Shown here: one piece after another, positions 6,879 through 14,158 of the stretch
Position numbering within the stretch: position 1 is the stretch's first letter
Layout: each line of letters begins with the position of its first letter
IMG/VR virus record: IMGVR_UViG_3300025424_000296
Location: 49,211-113,210 of that record
Source of the DNA: a virus
DNA length: 64,000 nucleotides
Reading direction: 5' to 3' (one strand)
The notes under the pieces: model-generated
Told to the model about the DNA's origin: nothing
What the model saw: only the letters and a program-made list of their open reading frames with translations
The model's database searches: none
Program-made: the position numbers and the translations under genes

Positions 6879-7622
6879 ATGTTCACTTTTTTTCATCGCA
6901 AACCTACTATAACAATTGACTGTTTTACCTGTAATGAATTTGCATATGAACACACACCGATAGTAAAGACTTCAAGATCTTTACCAGACTGGTGGCGTAA
7001 ACTGCCGAGAAGTAAACCCACAAATCCAATCTATCCACAGTTACAAAAAACCAATATGAGACACTGTTATGGCTTTATAGAACTTTTCAGACGTGGTCTG
7101 ATTATACCGACATGGTGTGAAGCACATATCAAGTGTTACAGTGATAATGTAGTGTGTGAACCATCTAAATCAAATATTACTGGGTTTGAAAGTCACGAGA
7201 GAGAGTTATTTGCAGGTGGGTTTTCTAGCTATAATCATTTCAAATGGCACCCGCCTTGGTTAATTAAAGAAAAAACAGGATTGCACTTTTTCTTTACTGA
7301 AGCAACTTGGTTAATAGAAAATCAATGTTACACTATTCTACCAGGTGTAGTTGAATATAAACTAAATCATAGTACTGCTATTAATTTCTTTTTTCCAAAG
7401 TCAGACGTACCGTATGATGTTTATCTACAAGCAGGTCAACCTCTGATTCAGATAGTTCCGTTGTTAGATGATAAGAATATTGAACATAAAAATCATCTAA
7501 TAAGTTCTGAAGAATATAACAGGATGCATGGTGCGTGTGCCATGGGATTATTTGGCGGATATAAATCTCTTACTAGATTATCTAAGAAAAATGAAGAACA
7601 ATCTAAATGTCCATTTGACTAA
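6879..7622 (+). CDS. Conserved protein of unknown function, paralogue of 10201-10935
   Basis: The 247-residue product begins MFTFFHRKPTITIDCFT and aligns along its whole length with the product at 10201: shared 'PIVKTSR' near residue 30, 'PDWWRKLP', 'NMRHCYGFIEL', 'WHPPWLIKEKTG', 'LPGVVEYKLN', 'PYDVYLQAGQPLIQIVPL', and a C-terminal 'SKCPF'. Such proteins occur near halogenase genes in marine T4-like phages as I recall, but I cannot assign a reaction. Trp, His and Cys residues are abundant and conserved between the copies, and the C-terminal Lys-Cys-Pro-Phe tail is kept in both. It probably acts with the halogenase or the JmjC-like protein. It is translationally close to the preceding gene (7 nt). 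Confidence 0.75.
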   Translation: MFTFFHRKPTITIDCFTCNEFAYEHTPIVKTSRSLPDWWRKLPRSKPTNPIYPQLQKTNMRHCYGFIELFRRGLIIPTWCEAHIKCYSDNVVCEPSKSNITGFESHERELFAGGFSSYNHFKWHPPWLIKEKTGLHFFFTEATWLIENQCYTILPGVVEYKLNHSTAINFFFPKSDVPYDVYLQAGQPLIQIVPLLDDKNIEHKNHLISSEEYNRMHGACAMGLFGGYKSLTRLSKKNEEQSKCPFD

Positions 7623-7685
7623 AATCAAATTGAATTTCATATCATTGATAGATTAAACAAATTTTATTTTTAAACGGAGAAAAAT

Positions 7686-8000
7686 ATGAAGAAGCCTTTT
7701 ATTTCACTACTAGCAATACTTGTTATCTCACTATCTAGTATCACTCAGGCCAGTGCATGGCGAGGCGGCGGCTGGGGTGGTCACGGCGGATATGGCTGGG
7801 GTCGCGGTGGCTATTATGGTGGTTATGGTAGGGGCTATGGTTACGGTGGTGGTTGGGGAGGCTACGGCGCTGCTGCTGGTATTGGATTAGGACTAGGTAT
7901 ACTAGGTGGTGCTATTGCTGGTAGCCAGTATTACAACCAAACTTGTATTAACCCTTATAATGGTGTTAGGTACTATTGCAACGGGTATAACGGTTGGTGA
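7686..8000 (+). CDS. Secreted glycine-rich protein (104 aa)
   Basis: A good ribosome-binding site (ACGGAGAAAAAT) precedes the ATG. Residues 1-24 form a signal peptide ending in 'ASA'. The mature N-terminal half is made of Gly, Tyr and Trp repeats (GGWGGHGGYGWGRGGYYGGY-type), then a hydrophobic 'GIGLGLGILGGAIAG' stretch, possibly a glycine-zipper membrane segment, then a short tail with two Cys. Glycine-zipper proteins often insert into the outer membrane or envelope. Function is unknown. It may alter the host envelope during infection. Confidence 0.6.
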   Translation: MKKPFISLLAILVISLSSITQASAWRGGGWGGHGGYGWGRGGYYGGYGRGYGYGGGWGGYGAAAGIGLGLGILGGAIAGSQYYNQTCINPYNGVRYYCNGYNGW

Positions 8001-8007
8001 GTTAAAT

Positions 8008-8049
8008 TAACTCCGCTGTGTTAGAATAAATATCAGCGTAGCGGAGTTA
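8008..8049 (+). promoter_or_regulatory. RBS-sequestering hairpin with a late-promoter element in its loop
   Basis: TAACTCCGCT (8008-8017) and AGCGGAGTTA (8040-8049) pair perfectly over 10 bp, extended inwards by G-T/G-C pairs to about 14 bp. The 3' arm contains GCGGAG, the Shine-Dalgarno of the gene at 8054. The loop contains AATAAATA (8025-8032). Read-through RNA from upstream would hide the RBS; RNA starting just after the late box would not contain the 5' arm. Confidence 0.6.
8025..8032 (+). promoter_or_regulatory. Late-promoter-like octamer AATAAATA
   Basis: One mismatch from TATAAATA. It lies in the loop of the hairpin 8008-8049 and 21 nt before the ATG at 8054. Confidence 0.5.
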
Positions 8050-8053
8050 TTAG

Positions 8054-8776
8054 ATGAAAATAAACGAATTAGAACGCAACATTATTAAAAAGAGTGACGC
8101 TAAACTTTGGCCCTATAAGCGAAGCGATTACACAAAAGAATTACCTATTTCTATCGGCGAGTATGATGTTCTTTCTAAAACACACAGTCAACGAGCAGGT
8201 GATAATATATCAACTATTAGCGGTATAATGGTTGGTGTATTTGACGGCGAAACAGGTGTTGCTAATATGTTTATTTCTCCTAGTGATTACCAGGGCATTA
8301 AATGTTATCATGTTGAATATACGTTTCTTAATCCAAAATACCAAGGACAGGCTATAGGCTATGAATTATACAGAGGTTTGATAGTATTAATGGGTATACC
8401 ATTGATAACTGTTGGCAGCCAAAGTCCGGGTGCAAGAAAGACTTGGCTACGATTAGCACAAGATCCTCAGATAACAGCATACGGACTTGATATTGATAGA
8501 GACATTGTGTTCAATTTACAAGCAAATAAAAATCAAACAGAATTAAAAAGTTCAGGTAAAAAGATACAGGTTTATGACAATTATAGCACGGGTATTATTT
8601 TGGTAATTAAGAATGGCCCATATGCTCGTAAGTTAGAAAAGTTAAGAAGAGAAACACAAGATCGTGTTGGATATTATGATCCATTATTTTATGATAAACT
8701 AAGTGTTGATAAAAATATCAAGAAGCCAACCAAGCCAGATATTTTCGGCACTAAGAAATTTGATCCAATAACTTGA
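8054..8776 (+). CDS. GNAT-like N-acetyltransferase fold protein
   Basis: The 240-residue product begins MKINELERNIIKKS. The middle carries 'VEYTFLNPKYQGQAIGYELYRGLI' (about residues 90-115), resembling beta-4, the acetyl-CoA pyrophosphate loop (Arg/Gln-x-x-Gly-x-Gly/Ala) and the following helix of GNAT enzymes. The loop here is YQGQAIGY, slightly off consensus. The region after it is Lys-rich and specific to this protein. A role in acetylating a host or phage protein is possible; related phage proteins are usually called hypothetical or putative acetyltransferase. Translation is likely timed by the hairpin at 8008-8049, pointing to late expression. Confidence 0.55.
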   Translation: MKINELERNIIKKSDAKLWPYKRSDYTKELPISIGEYDVLSKTHSQRAGDNISTISGIMVGVFDGETGVANMFISPSDYQGIKCYHVEYTFLNPKYQGQAIGYELYRGLIVLMGIPLITVGSQSPGARKTWLRLAQDPQITAYGLDIDRDIVFNLQANKNQTELKSSGKKIQVYDNYSTGIILVIKNGPYARKLEKLRRETQDRVGYYDPLFYDKLSVDKNIKKPTKPDIFGTKKFDPIT

Positions 8777-8789
8777 GAGTATTTGTGTA

Positions 8790-8894
8790 ATGATAGATTG
8801 TAAATTAATTATTTGGTTTTTGTGTGGTATTGTTATAATAATATTAATGACAATGTTTGATGACGTATTATTGGGGCCGCCAAACTTTCCCTAA
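8790..8894 (+). CDS. Tiny membrane protein (34 aa)
   Basis: ORF ATG 8790 to TAA 8894, 13 nt after the previous stop. The product begins MIDCKLIIWFLCGIVIIILM and consists of one hydrophobic helix followed by a short acidic tail ending in NFP. The ribosome-binding site is weak (GAGAG). The unbroken hydrophobic helix and the position between two genes argue for a real membrane microprotein. No family is recognised. Confidence 0.45.
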   Translation: MIDCKLIIWFLCGIVIIILMTMFDDVLLGPPNFP

Positions 8895-8907
8895 AAGGAG
8901 AACTGCA

Positions 8908-9021
8908 ATGGATGAAAAAAATGCAATTAAGGCTATTACAATTTTAGCTGTTGGATTTGGTTGTACAATACTTCTTGGATTTGTGTTTAGTTCATTAGTA
9001 ATGAAGTACGGTTTTAATTAA
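8908..9021 (+). CDS. Tiny membrane protein (37 aa)
   Basis: A strong Shine-Dalgarno sequence (AAAGGAGAA) sits at ideal distance from the ATG at 8908. The product begins MDEKNAIKAITILAVGFG and has one transmembrane helix (about residues 8-31) with a basic end. It lies in a run of three small genes (8790, 8908, 9038) spaced 13-16 nt apart, consistent with one transcript. No family is recognised; a small membrane effector is the only inference available. Confidence 0.6.
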   Translation: MDEKNAIKAITILAVGFGCTILLGFVFSSLVMKYGFN

Positions 9022-9037
9022 AAGGTAGCGCAATCAA

Positions 9038-9328
9038 ATGAAAAAATTATTCACAGTGGTATTGACAATTTTTATAATAAGTACCAACCTTGCTATAGCT
9101 CAAGTTTATTATGCACCATATCCTGTATACGGTGTTCAGGTAGTAGTACCTCCACCTGTTGTAGTAGCACCTGCTCCTGTAATTGTACAGCAACCCATAA
9201 TTGTACAGCAACCCATAATCGTACAGCAACCTGTTACAGTGTATACCCCGACTTGTTGGATGCAACCGGATCCTTACACTTTTCTTGGTGAAATATTCGG
9301 ATATGATTACTATCAAGTTTGCAGGTAA
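9038..9328 (+). CDS. Secreted Pro/Val-rich repeat protein (96 aa)
   Basis: Residues 1-21 are a signal peptide (MKKLFTVVLTIFIISTNLAIA). The mature part is low-complexity: 'VVVPPPVVVAPAPV' followed by three copies of 'IIVQQP' or close variants (about 9180-9232), then a C-terminal segment with two cysteines. Such proline-rich extracytoplasmic spacers often span the periplasm. Role unknown. The open frame on the opposite strand here is a by-product of the repeat. Confidence 0.6.
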   Translation: MKKLFTVVLTIFIISTNLAIAQVYYAPYPVYGVQVVVPPPVVVAPAPVIVQQPIIVQQPIIVQQPVTVYTPTCWMQPDPYTFLGEIFGYDYYQVCR

Positions 9329-9336
9329 TCTTATTA

Positions 9337-10086
9337 TTATTGGTTAGAAAGCATTCTTTTGGATGTTATGGGTATATTTGCATTTATATCCCATTTTACA
9401 CCATTATATTTTAACCAATCTGTATAAATTTTATGCGGATCAAAGGTATATAAATTCAAATCTGCAAATCTATTTAAATTATTATAAATGTCTGCCCAAA
9501 TATCCATACTCTGGCTATTACCACTCACCCATAAATCATGTAAAATCGCATACTTATCTTTGTAAAATCCGTTATATGTCAAAATGTCGGGGTTTAGTAT
9601 GGTAAGATCAATATCTTGTTCAAATAATACATCCCACCTTGTAGCAATTACGTAATCGTATTTTTTCCCAGTGAAAACTTCTTGTTGTTTTTTAAGGGTT
9701 ATTACTGCACTTCTAGAATGCATTAAGCCAAAAACACCAAGAGGTCTATGTTTAGCAAACGGCATACCAAATCTTTTAAATTGTGTGGTTAATTCTTTAA
9801 ATCTATTGATGTGCAAATTAAAATTATCTAGATGTAAACCTACTGGTTTGGTACAGTTAATCATACCCTCGATGACTCCCAGATCTACAGGCGAACTTGA
9901 TAAATGATACCCGGGGTGATAAAGAGAAGACATACATTGCTCTGGCTCTATTTGAAGTCCGATACTATCAGTCCATGTCATAGCAAATATATCAGGATTA
10001 TATGGTTTGATTAACTTCTGGTAAATTCCTTCCCAACACAACTCAAAAGTTCTAAGATGGCCGTATAAACAAAGAGCAATATTCAT
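9337..10086 (-). CDS. Putative glycosyltransferase (GT-A-like)
   Basis: The 249-residue product begins MNIALCLYGHLRTFELCW, matching the N-terminus of a group of poorly studied viral and bacterial glycosyltransferase-like proteins ('ISGxxR' type). 'YDYVIATRWDVLFEQDIDL' (about residues 143-161) has the Arg-x-Asp of a metal/nucleotide-sugar site, and 'FAMTWTDS' and 'LHDLWVSGNSQSMDIWA' fit the fold. Donor and acceptor are unknown. The gene runs opposite to its neighbours and is divergent from the halogenase operon; GAGGATAA precedes its ATG. It could glycosylate phage structural proteins or host surface glycans, along with the GT17 and GT2 genes in this window. Confidence 0.6.
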   Translation of the reverse strand: MNIALCLYGHLRTFELCWEGIYQKLIKPYNPDIFAMTWTDSIGLQIEPEQCMSSLYHPGYHLSSSPVDLGVIEGMINCTKPVGLHLDNFNLHINRFKELTTQFKRFGMPFAKHRPLGVFGLMHSRSAVITLKKQQEVFTGKKYDYVIATRWDVLFEQDIDLTILNPDILTYNGFYKDKYAILHDLWVSGNSQSMDIWADIYNNLNRFADLNLYTFDPHKIYTDWLKYNGVKWDINANIPITSKRMLSNQ

Positions 10087-10120
10087 AATTTATCCTCAGT
10101 TTTCTTTGTAATAAACTTGA

Positions 10121-10149
10121 TTGACAAGGTTTTAATTTACAAATATACT
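10121..10149 (+). promoter_or_regulatory. Sigma70-type promoter of the halogenase unit
   Basis: TTGACA (10121-10126), 17-bp spacer, TATACT (10144-10149). The expected start is near 10156, giving a leader of about 45 nt to the ATG at 10201, which has GAGGATAT upstream. Confidence 0.75.
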
Positions 10150-10200
10150 TATCTATAATAAAGTGCATATTTAACATTTATAACTAAATTATGAGGATAT

Positions 10201-10935
10201 ATGTTTACATTTTTTCACAGAACAACAAAAATAACTCTAGATTGTTTTACAGCTATGCCCGAAGTTTATAACTGTGTGCCAATAATTAAAACATCGAGAA
10301 CTATACCAGACTGGTGGAAATCTTTACCAAATCCTGGCAAAGGAAATGCATTAGTGAATCCTAACGACAATAACAATATGCGGCGTTGTTACGGATTTGT
10401 TGAGCTGTTGAAAAAAGGTGTAACCTTATGTAATTGGGCAGATATGCATCTCCGTGTGACCGATGCTGGATATAAATTTAAAGTTACTGCCGGAGTAGAA
10501 CCGGGATGCCATCATACTGATCAATATCAAGGAGCATTTTTAGACTGGTTTCACGTTAAGATGCATAGTCCTTGGTACTTCAGAGAAAAAACAGGAGTAC
10601 AATTTTTGTTTATGGGTGCTGAATGGCTGTTAGACAAATACGACTTTAAAGTTTTACCAGGTGTCGTTGAATTTCAAGTTAATGCTGCAACTAATGTTAA
10701 TATTATGGTACAAGCCAGAAGAGATCCGTATGATATATTTTTACCAGCAGGCCAGCCGTTAGTACAGTTAATACCATTAACTGAAAATAAAACAATAGAA
10801 GTAAAATGCCATGTAGTAACAGATGCAGAATACAGTAAAATTGCTCGACATCATATAACTTATAGGGGAATTAAAGAACAATTAAAATTATATAAAAAGG
10901 CGCATACACCTGAATCAAAGTGTCCTTTTCACTGA
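10201..10935 (+). CDS. Conserved protein of unknown function, paralogue of 6879-7622
   Basis: The 244-residue product begins MFTFFHRTTKITLDCFT and matches the 6879 product throughout (PIIKTSRTIPDWWKSLP, NMRRCYGFVEL, MHSPWYFREKTG, LPGVVEFQVN, PYDIFLPAGQPLVQLIPL, ESKCPFH). The two are clearly duplicates that have diverged. It is directly upstream of the halogenase (30-nt gap) and shares its promoter, so it probably works with it, for example as a substrate-binding or second modifying enzyme. I could not assign a catalytic motif. Confidence 0.75.
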   Translation: MFTFFHRTTKITLDCFTAMPEVYNCVPIIKTSRTIPDWWKSLPNPGKGNALVNPNDNNNMRRCYGFVELLKKGVTLCNWADMHLRVTDAGYKFKVTAGVEPGCHHTDQYQGAFLDWFHVKMHSPWYFREKTGVQFLFMGAEWLLDKYDFKVLPGVVEFQVNAATNVNIMVQARRDPYDIFLPAGQPLVQLIPLTENKTIEVKCHVVTDAEYSKIARHHITYRGIKEQLKLYKKAHTPESKCPFH

Positions 10936-10965
10936 TTTTAAATCTTTAAAACAAGGTAGAGTTAA

Positions 10966-12525
10966 ATGCAAATTAATAGTATAATAATTGTAGGCGGGGG
11001 ATCATCAGGATGGATGACTGCTGCTCTAATTTCAAAATTACTACCTGAAATTAATTTATCACTAGTAGAATCTAAACATATACCTATCATCGGCGTCGGG
11101 GAATCAACTTTATCAAGTATTAACTCATATTTGCGAAGACTTGAAATACATGATGATCAATGGATGAGTAAATGTAATGCTACTTATAAAACATCTATTA
11201 GATTTACTAATTTTTTTGAACAGGGTAAATCATATCATGACGTATTAAAATATCTAGAGGTTCCATTTCCCATACCAGGTAATTTTGGAATTACAATATT
11301 TAATCTATTATGCCTTAGATTTCCTGACGAATTTAGACCAGAAGATTTACCTAAATTTGCAGATGACACTTGGCAAATGATAGAAAATAACAGGTACACC
11401 GATGATCCTGGTCCAATGAGTTGGGATACTAAAAAAGAAAAAGCATATCATTTTGATGCTTATAAATTTGGATTGGTATTAAAAGATTTATTAGCCATTC
11501 CGAATGGAACAACACACATACAAGACGATGTATTAGAAGTACAAACTGATAAATTTGGTGTTAGCGGACTTGTGACTAAAGAACATGGAATATTAACAGC
11601 CGACTTATACATAGACTGTACAGGATTTAAGTCGTTATTGCTAGGTGAAACATTGGATACCCCTTTTAATAGGTTTGATGATACGCTGTTAAATAATAAA
11701 GCTGTAGTTACCAACATACCATATCTTGATAAAGTTAATGAATTAACCAGTTATACTGATTGTACAACCATGCCAAATGGTTGGCTATGGACTATCCCTA
11801 CATGGGATAAACTCGGAACAGGATATGTTTATTCAGATAAATTTGTTGATAATGAAACTGCAAAAAAACAATTTATAGACACTCTGAGATCTCGATATGG
11901 AGACAGAGTTAACGAATGTGAATTCCGTTACATTGAATTCACTCCCGGTGTGAGGGATATACCATGGAATAAAAATGTCGTCGGTATTGGACTAAGTTGT
12001 GGATTTATAGAACCACTTAGATCAACCGGACTTCAGGTTACACATGATATGGCAATAACATTAACTGATATATTAATTAAAAACAGTAGGAAAATAGGTA
12101 GTATTAATAAAGAAATTTATAATTTTAATGTTAAAGTACTCTTGCACAATGCTAGAGATTTTGTATCTTTACATTACGCATTATCTAAAAGATGCGACAC
12201 AGATTATTGGAAACACGCAGTAAATGATGTAAGTTATTTTAAGGATAATGATCTTTTTAAACAATTTGCATATTCTGGAACTAGTAATGTATTGAATAAA
12301 TTTAACAGTAATGATCAAATGTTTAGAACGTATGCTAGTTCTGGATATAATAGAATGACAGAAGCTGATTTTAAAATTTTATTAGACGATAATCCTGATT
12401 TAGATAGAGATTTACAAACTGTTAAAAAGATATGGACAAGACGGCATCAAGAAATCGGAGCATATGTAAAAACGTTGCCTACTACAGCTGAATTTTTAAA
12501 GAAAAATATATATAATACCGATTGA
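10966..12525 (+). CDS. Flavin-dependent (tryptophan-type) halogenase
   Basis: The 519-residue product carries all hallmarks of the family: FAD-binding 'VGGGSSG' (residues 9-15), 'IGVGEST' (42-48), a Lys in 'NATYKTSIRF' (Lys75) matching the catalytic lysine of PrnA/RebH enzymes, the diagnostic Trp-x-Trp-x-Ile-Pro motif as 'GWLWTIP' (272-278), and the glutamate of 'GFIEPLRSTGLQ' (Glu349). These enzymes use FADH2, O2 and halide to make hypohalous acid, which travels to the Lys and halogenates an aromatic or other electron-rich substrate. A cyanophage member (VirX1) has been characterised and prefers iodide; this protein is a plausible relative, but halide and substrate cannot be read from sequence. 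A flavin reductase is not seen nearby and may come from the host. It is co-transcribed with the unknown protein at 10201. Confidence 0.92.
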   Translation: MQINSIIIVGGGSSGWMTAALISKLLPEINLSLVESKHIPIIGVGESTLSSINSYLRRLEIHDDQWMSKCNATYKTSIRFTNFFEQGKSYHDVLKYLEVPFPIPGNFGITIFNLLCLRFPDEFRPEDLPKFADDTWQMIENNRYTDDPGPMSWDTKKEKAYHFDAYKFGLVLKDLLAIPNGTTHIQDDVLEVQTDKFGVSGLVTKEHGILTADLYIDCTGFKSLLLGETLDTPFNRFDDTLLNNKAVVTNIPYLDKVNELTSYTDCTTMPNGWLWTIPTWDKLGTGYVYSDKFVDNETAKKQFIDTLRSRYGDRVNECEFRYIEFTPGVRDIPWNKNVVGIGLSCGFIEPLRSTGLQVTHDMAITLTDILIKNSRKIGSINKEIYNFNVKVLLHNARDFVSLHYALSKRCDTDYWKHAVNDVSYFKDNDLFKQFAYSGTSNVLNKFNSNDQMFRTYASSGYNRMTEADFKILLDDNPDLDRDLQTVKKIWTRRHQEIGAYVKTLPTTAEFLKKNIYNTD

Positions 12526-12549
12526 CTTTATCAACAAAGACTATATAGT
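12522..12549 (+). promoter_or_regulatory. Sigma70-type promoter
   Basis: TTGACT (12522-12527), 16-bp spacer, TATAGT (12544-12549), starting within the halogenase stop region. It reads into the structured leader that ends in the terminator at 12682-12715. Confidence 0.65.
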
Positions 12550-12556
12550 ATAAAAA

Positions 12557-12716
12557 CGTTATGAGAAAGAACAAAACAGTGGGCTACTGGCTAAATTTTA
12601 TTTGTTTGCAACTAACCTGGATTGAACCAGGGGAGGGGCCTATCGTATAGTGTGATGTGATGACATTATACGACTTTTAGGCCCTTGGAACAGACGTGTT
12701 TCAAGGGTTTTTGTTT
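12557..12716 (+). ncRNA. Structured leader / attenuator-like RNA
   Basis: Between the promoter at 12522 and the Shine-Dalgarno of the gene at 12735 there is about 160 nt without an ORF. It folds into CCTGG/CCAGG (about 12618-12633), then a long stem GGGCCTA/TAGGCCC enclosing CGTATA/TATACG (about 12639-12687), then an intrinsic terminator. GGCCC is shared between the second and third elements, so the fold could switch. This is the shape of an attenuator or a free small RNA; no known family was recognised. Confidence 0.45.
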
Positions 12717-12717
12717 A
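12682..12717 (+). terminator. Intrinsic terminator just upstream of an RBS
   Basis: CCCTTGGAAC pairs with GTTTCAAGGG (10 bp with one G-T) around AGACGT and is followed by TTTTTGTTT. The Shine-Dalgarno AAAGGAGAAA of the next gene begins only a few nt later. Confidence 0.8.
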
Positions 12718-12734
12718 TCAAAGGAGAAACTGAA

Positions 12735-12890
12735 ATGAAATGGTCCAAGTTGATTCAACGAACATACAAAGCTATAATCAAGGGCGATGTAGAAAAAGAA
12801 GCCAAACTATGGCATAGAGCTCTTAAGAAAAATATGAAAGCGCATGCCAAAGGTAAAAAGAGAAAACCAGGCGATACTGTTATACGTTAA
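12735..12890 (+). CDS. Small basic protein (51 aa)
   Basis: The ATG at 12735 follows AAAGGAGAAA at ideal distance; an upstream in-frame start would lie inside the terminator hairpin. The product begins MKWSKLIQRTYKAIIKG and is strongly basic (many Lys/Arg, C-terminal 'KGKKRKPGD'), suggesting nucleic-acid binding. There is no known domain. Expression depends on read-through of the terminator at 12682, and two tRNA genes follow immediately (12901, 12992), so the tRNAs may share this control. Confidence 0.6.
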   Translation: MKWSKLIQRTYKAIIKGDVEKEAKLWHRALKKNMKAHAKGKKRKPGDTVIR

Positions 12891-12900
12891 AATCCAGTAT

Positions 12901-12977
12901 GCTCCCATAGATTACGTTGGTTAGATCGTTGCCCTTTCACGGCAAAGAACCCGGATCGTCGCCGGGTGGGAGCACCA
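12901..12977 (+). tRNA. tRNA-Glu(TTC)
   Basis: Acceptor GCTCCCA/TGGGAGC, D-stem GATT/GATC, anticodon arm TTGCC-CTTTCAC-GGCAA with anticodon TTC, T-stem CCCGG/CCGGG, discriminator A and encoded CCA (12975-12977). The T-loop is ATCGTCG instead of TTCRANY: positions 54 and 58 are A and T, a swap of the usual T54-A58 pair. Confidence 0.88.
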
Positions 12978-12991
12978 TTTAAAAGTTATAA

Positions 12992-13068
12992 TGGCGTGTA
13001 GCTCGGTTGGTCAGAGCATTCGACTGATAATCGAAAGGTCGGTAGTTCAAATCTACCCATGCCAACCA
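12992..13068 (+). tRNA. tRNA-Ile(GAT)
   Basis: Acceptor TGGCGTG/CATGCCA, D-stem GCTC/GAGC, anticodon arm TTCGA-CTGATAA-TCGAA (anticodon GAT), T-arm GGTAG-TTCAAAT-CTACC, discriminator A, encoded CCA (13066-13068). All arms are canonical. Confidence 0.93.
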
Positions 13069-13069
13069 T

Positions 13070-13077
13070 TATAAATA
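13070..13077 (+). promoter_or_regulatory. T4-type late promoter octamer TATAAATA
   Basis: Exact octamer immediately after tRNA-Ile and 57 nt before the ATG of the GT17 gene at 13135. Confidence 0.5.
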
Positions 13078-13134
13078 GATTTACTACAATTTATACCATA
13101 AAATATCATATTTATAATACATAAAGGAACATTC

Positions 13135-13902
13135 ATGCTCATCGATTGTGTTTCATTTCTAAATGAATATGAAATGTTAGAGGGTAGATTAAAATATCTT
13201 TATGATATAGTCGACCACTTTATTATAGTAGAATCAGACTTTACATACACAGGTACACCTAAACCATTTAATTTTCAAGAAAATCGTGATAGATACATGC
13301 CATTCATGGATAAAATCATTTATCTTCCTACACATCTTGATTATCAACCAGGAGTTAATCCCTGGCATATAGAAGACCGTCAACGAAATAGATATAATGA
13401 TGCACTACAAGAATTCAGTAATGACACAGTGGTTATGATGAGCGACTGTGACGAAATACCATTGAAAGCTACGATACCTGCAGCAATTGAAGATTTAAAA
13501 CAGAAAGGAACAACAACTGCATTCCAACAGCAATGCTTTTGGTTTAATTTTGATTGTTATGCAACATATCATAGCAATCCATGGCCGGGTACAATCATGT
13601 CAACAGTTGGAATTTTAAGAAATCAAACAACTGGCCCAATGCGCGGACAACGATACCATTATAGACCAACTCAAAATGGTGGCTATCATCTTTCATACTT
13701 TTTTGACAACGAACGAATCAGTTTTAAAATACAAAGCTCGTCGCATAGAGAACAAGACTCTGAGACTGTTAGAAATTTAGACTACATTAGTGATAAAATT
13801 AAAAATCGTATTTGTTTGTTTAACAATGTACCATTTGACACCCCGCCTCCAATTGATCCTGAAATTTATGAAATTTTTCACGGATTACAAAATATGGGAT
13901 AA
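13135..13902 (+). CDS. GT17-family glycosyltransferase
   Basis: The 255-residue product begins MLIDCVSFLNEYEMLEGRLKY and follows the Glyco_transf_17 pattern: 'FNEYEMLEGRLKYLYDIVDHFIIVES' region, 'FTYTGTPKPFNF' (about 41-52), 'DRQRNRYNDAL', the Asp-rich 'MMSDCDEIP' (about 102-110), and 'CFWFNFDCYA'. GT17 includes enzymes that add N-acetylglucosamine to beta-mannose; in phages and giant viruses such proteins are thought to modify surface or virion glycans. The Shine-Dalgarno is AAAGGAAC. It has a late-promoter octamer upstream, unlike the sigma70-driven neighbours, which hints at a role in virion modification. Confidence 0.85.
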   Translation: MLIDCVSFLNEYEMLEGRLKYLYDIVDHFIIVESDFTYTGTPKPFNFQENRDRYMPFMDKIIYLPTHLDYQPGVNPWHIEDRQRNRYNDALQEFSNDTVVMMSDCDEIPLKATIPAAIEDLKQKGTTTAFQQQCFWFNFDCYATYHSNPWPGTIMSTVGILRNQTTGPMRGQRYHYRPTQNGGYHLSYFFDNERISFKIQSSSHREQDSETVRNLDYISDKIKNRICLFNNVPFDTPPPIDPEIYEIFHGLQNMG

Positions 13903-13914
13903 ATCCTTAATTTA

Positions 13915-13943
13915 TTGACTTTGTAACTTTTATTACAAAATAA
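13915..13943 (+). promoter_or_regulatory. Sigma70-type promoter with an operator-like palindrome in its spacer
   Basis: TTGACT (13915-13920), 17-18 bp spacer, AAATAA or AATAAT (13938-13944). TTTGTAA (13920-13926) and TTACAAA (13933-13939) form a 7-bp inverted repeat lying between the boxes, a position where a bound repressor would block polymerase. Confidence 0.45.
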
Positions 13944-13966
13944 TAAATGATCAAGGAGGAAAGACC

Positions 13967-14158
13967 ATGAATAAGATTTTAATCACACTAATAGTATCAC
14001 TATTTGCTACATCTGTTGTGGCACTAACCGTCATACCGGCAGCAGTAAAAACTTCAAATGATGTTGCAGTTTCCAAACCAGCTGCTAAATCCCACACAGG
14101 AACTTGGTTGCCACCAAAAGAAATACAAGACAAGGTTGCAAAAGAAAAACAAAAATAA
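13967..14158 (+). CDS. Small exported protein (63 aa)
   Basis: The ATG follows a very strong Shine-Dalgarno sequence (AAGGAGGAAAG). Residues 1-25 (MNKILITLIVSLFATSVVAL...) are a signal peptide or anchor; the rest is hydrophilic with a Lys-rich C-terminus (KEIQDKVAKEKQK). No family. A tRNA pair follows after 14 nt, so it may share a transcript with them. Confidence 0.6.
   Translation: MNKILITLIVSLFATSVVALTVIPAAVKTSNDVAVSKPAAKSHTGTWLPPKEIQDKVAKEKQK

Noticed and set aside
9047-9316. Minus-strand ORF opposite the Pro/Val-rich secreted protein
   Set aside because: Tyr/Asn-rich translation of the repeat's antisense; no ribosome-binding site, and the + strand has a clear signal peptide.
12696-12734. 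Longer N-terminus for the 51-aa protein
   Set aside because: It would start within the terminator hairpin; AAAGGAGAAA supports ATG 12735.
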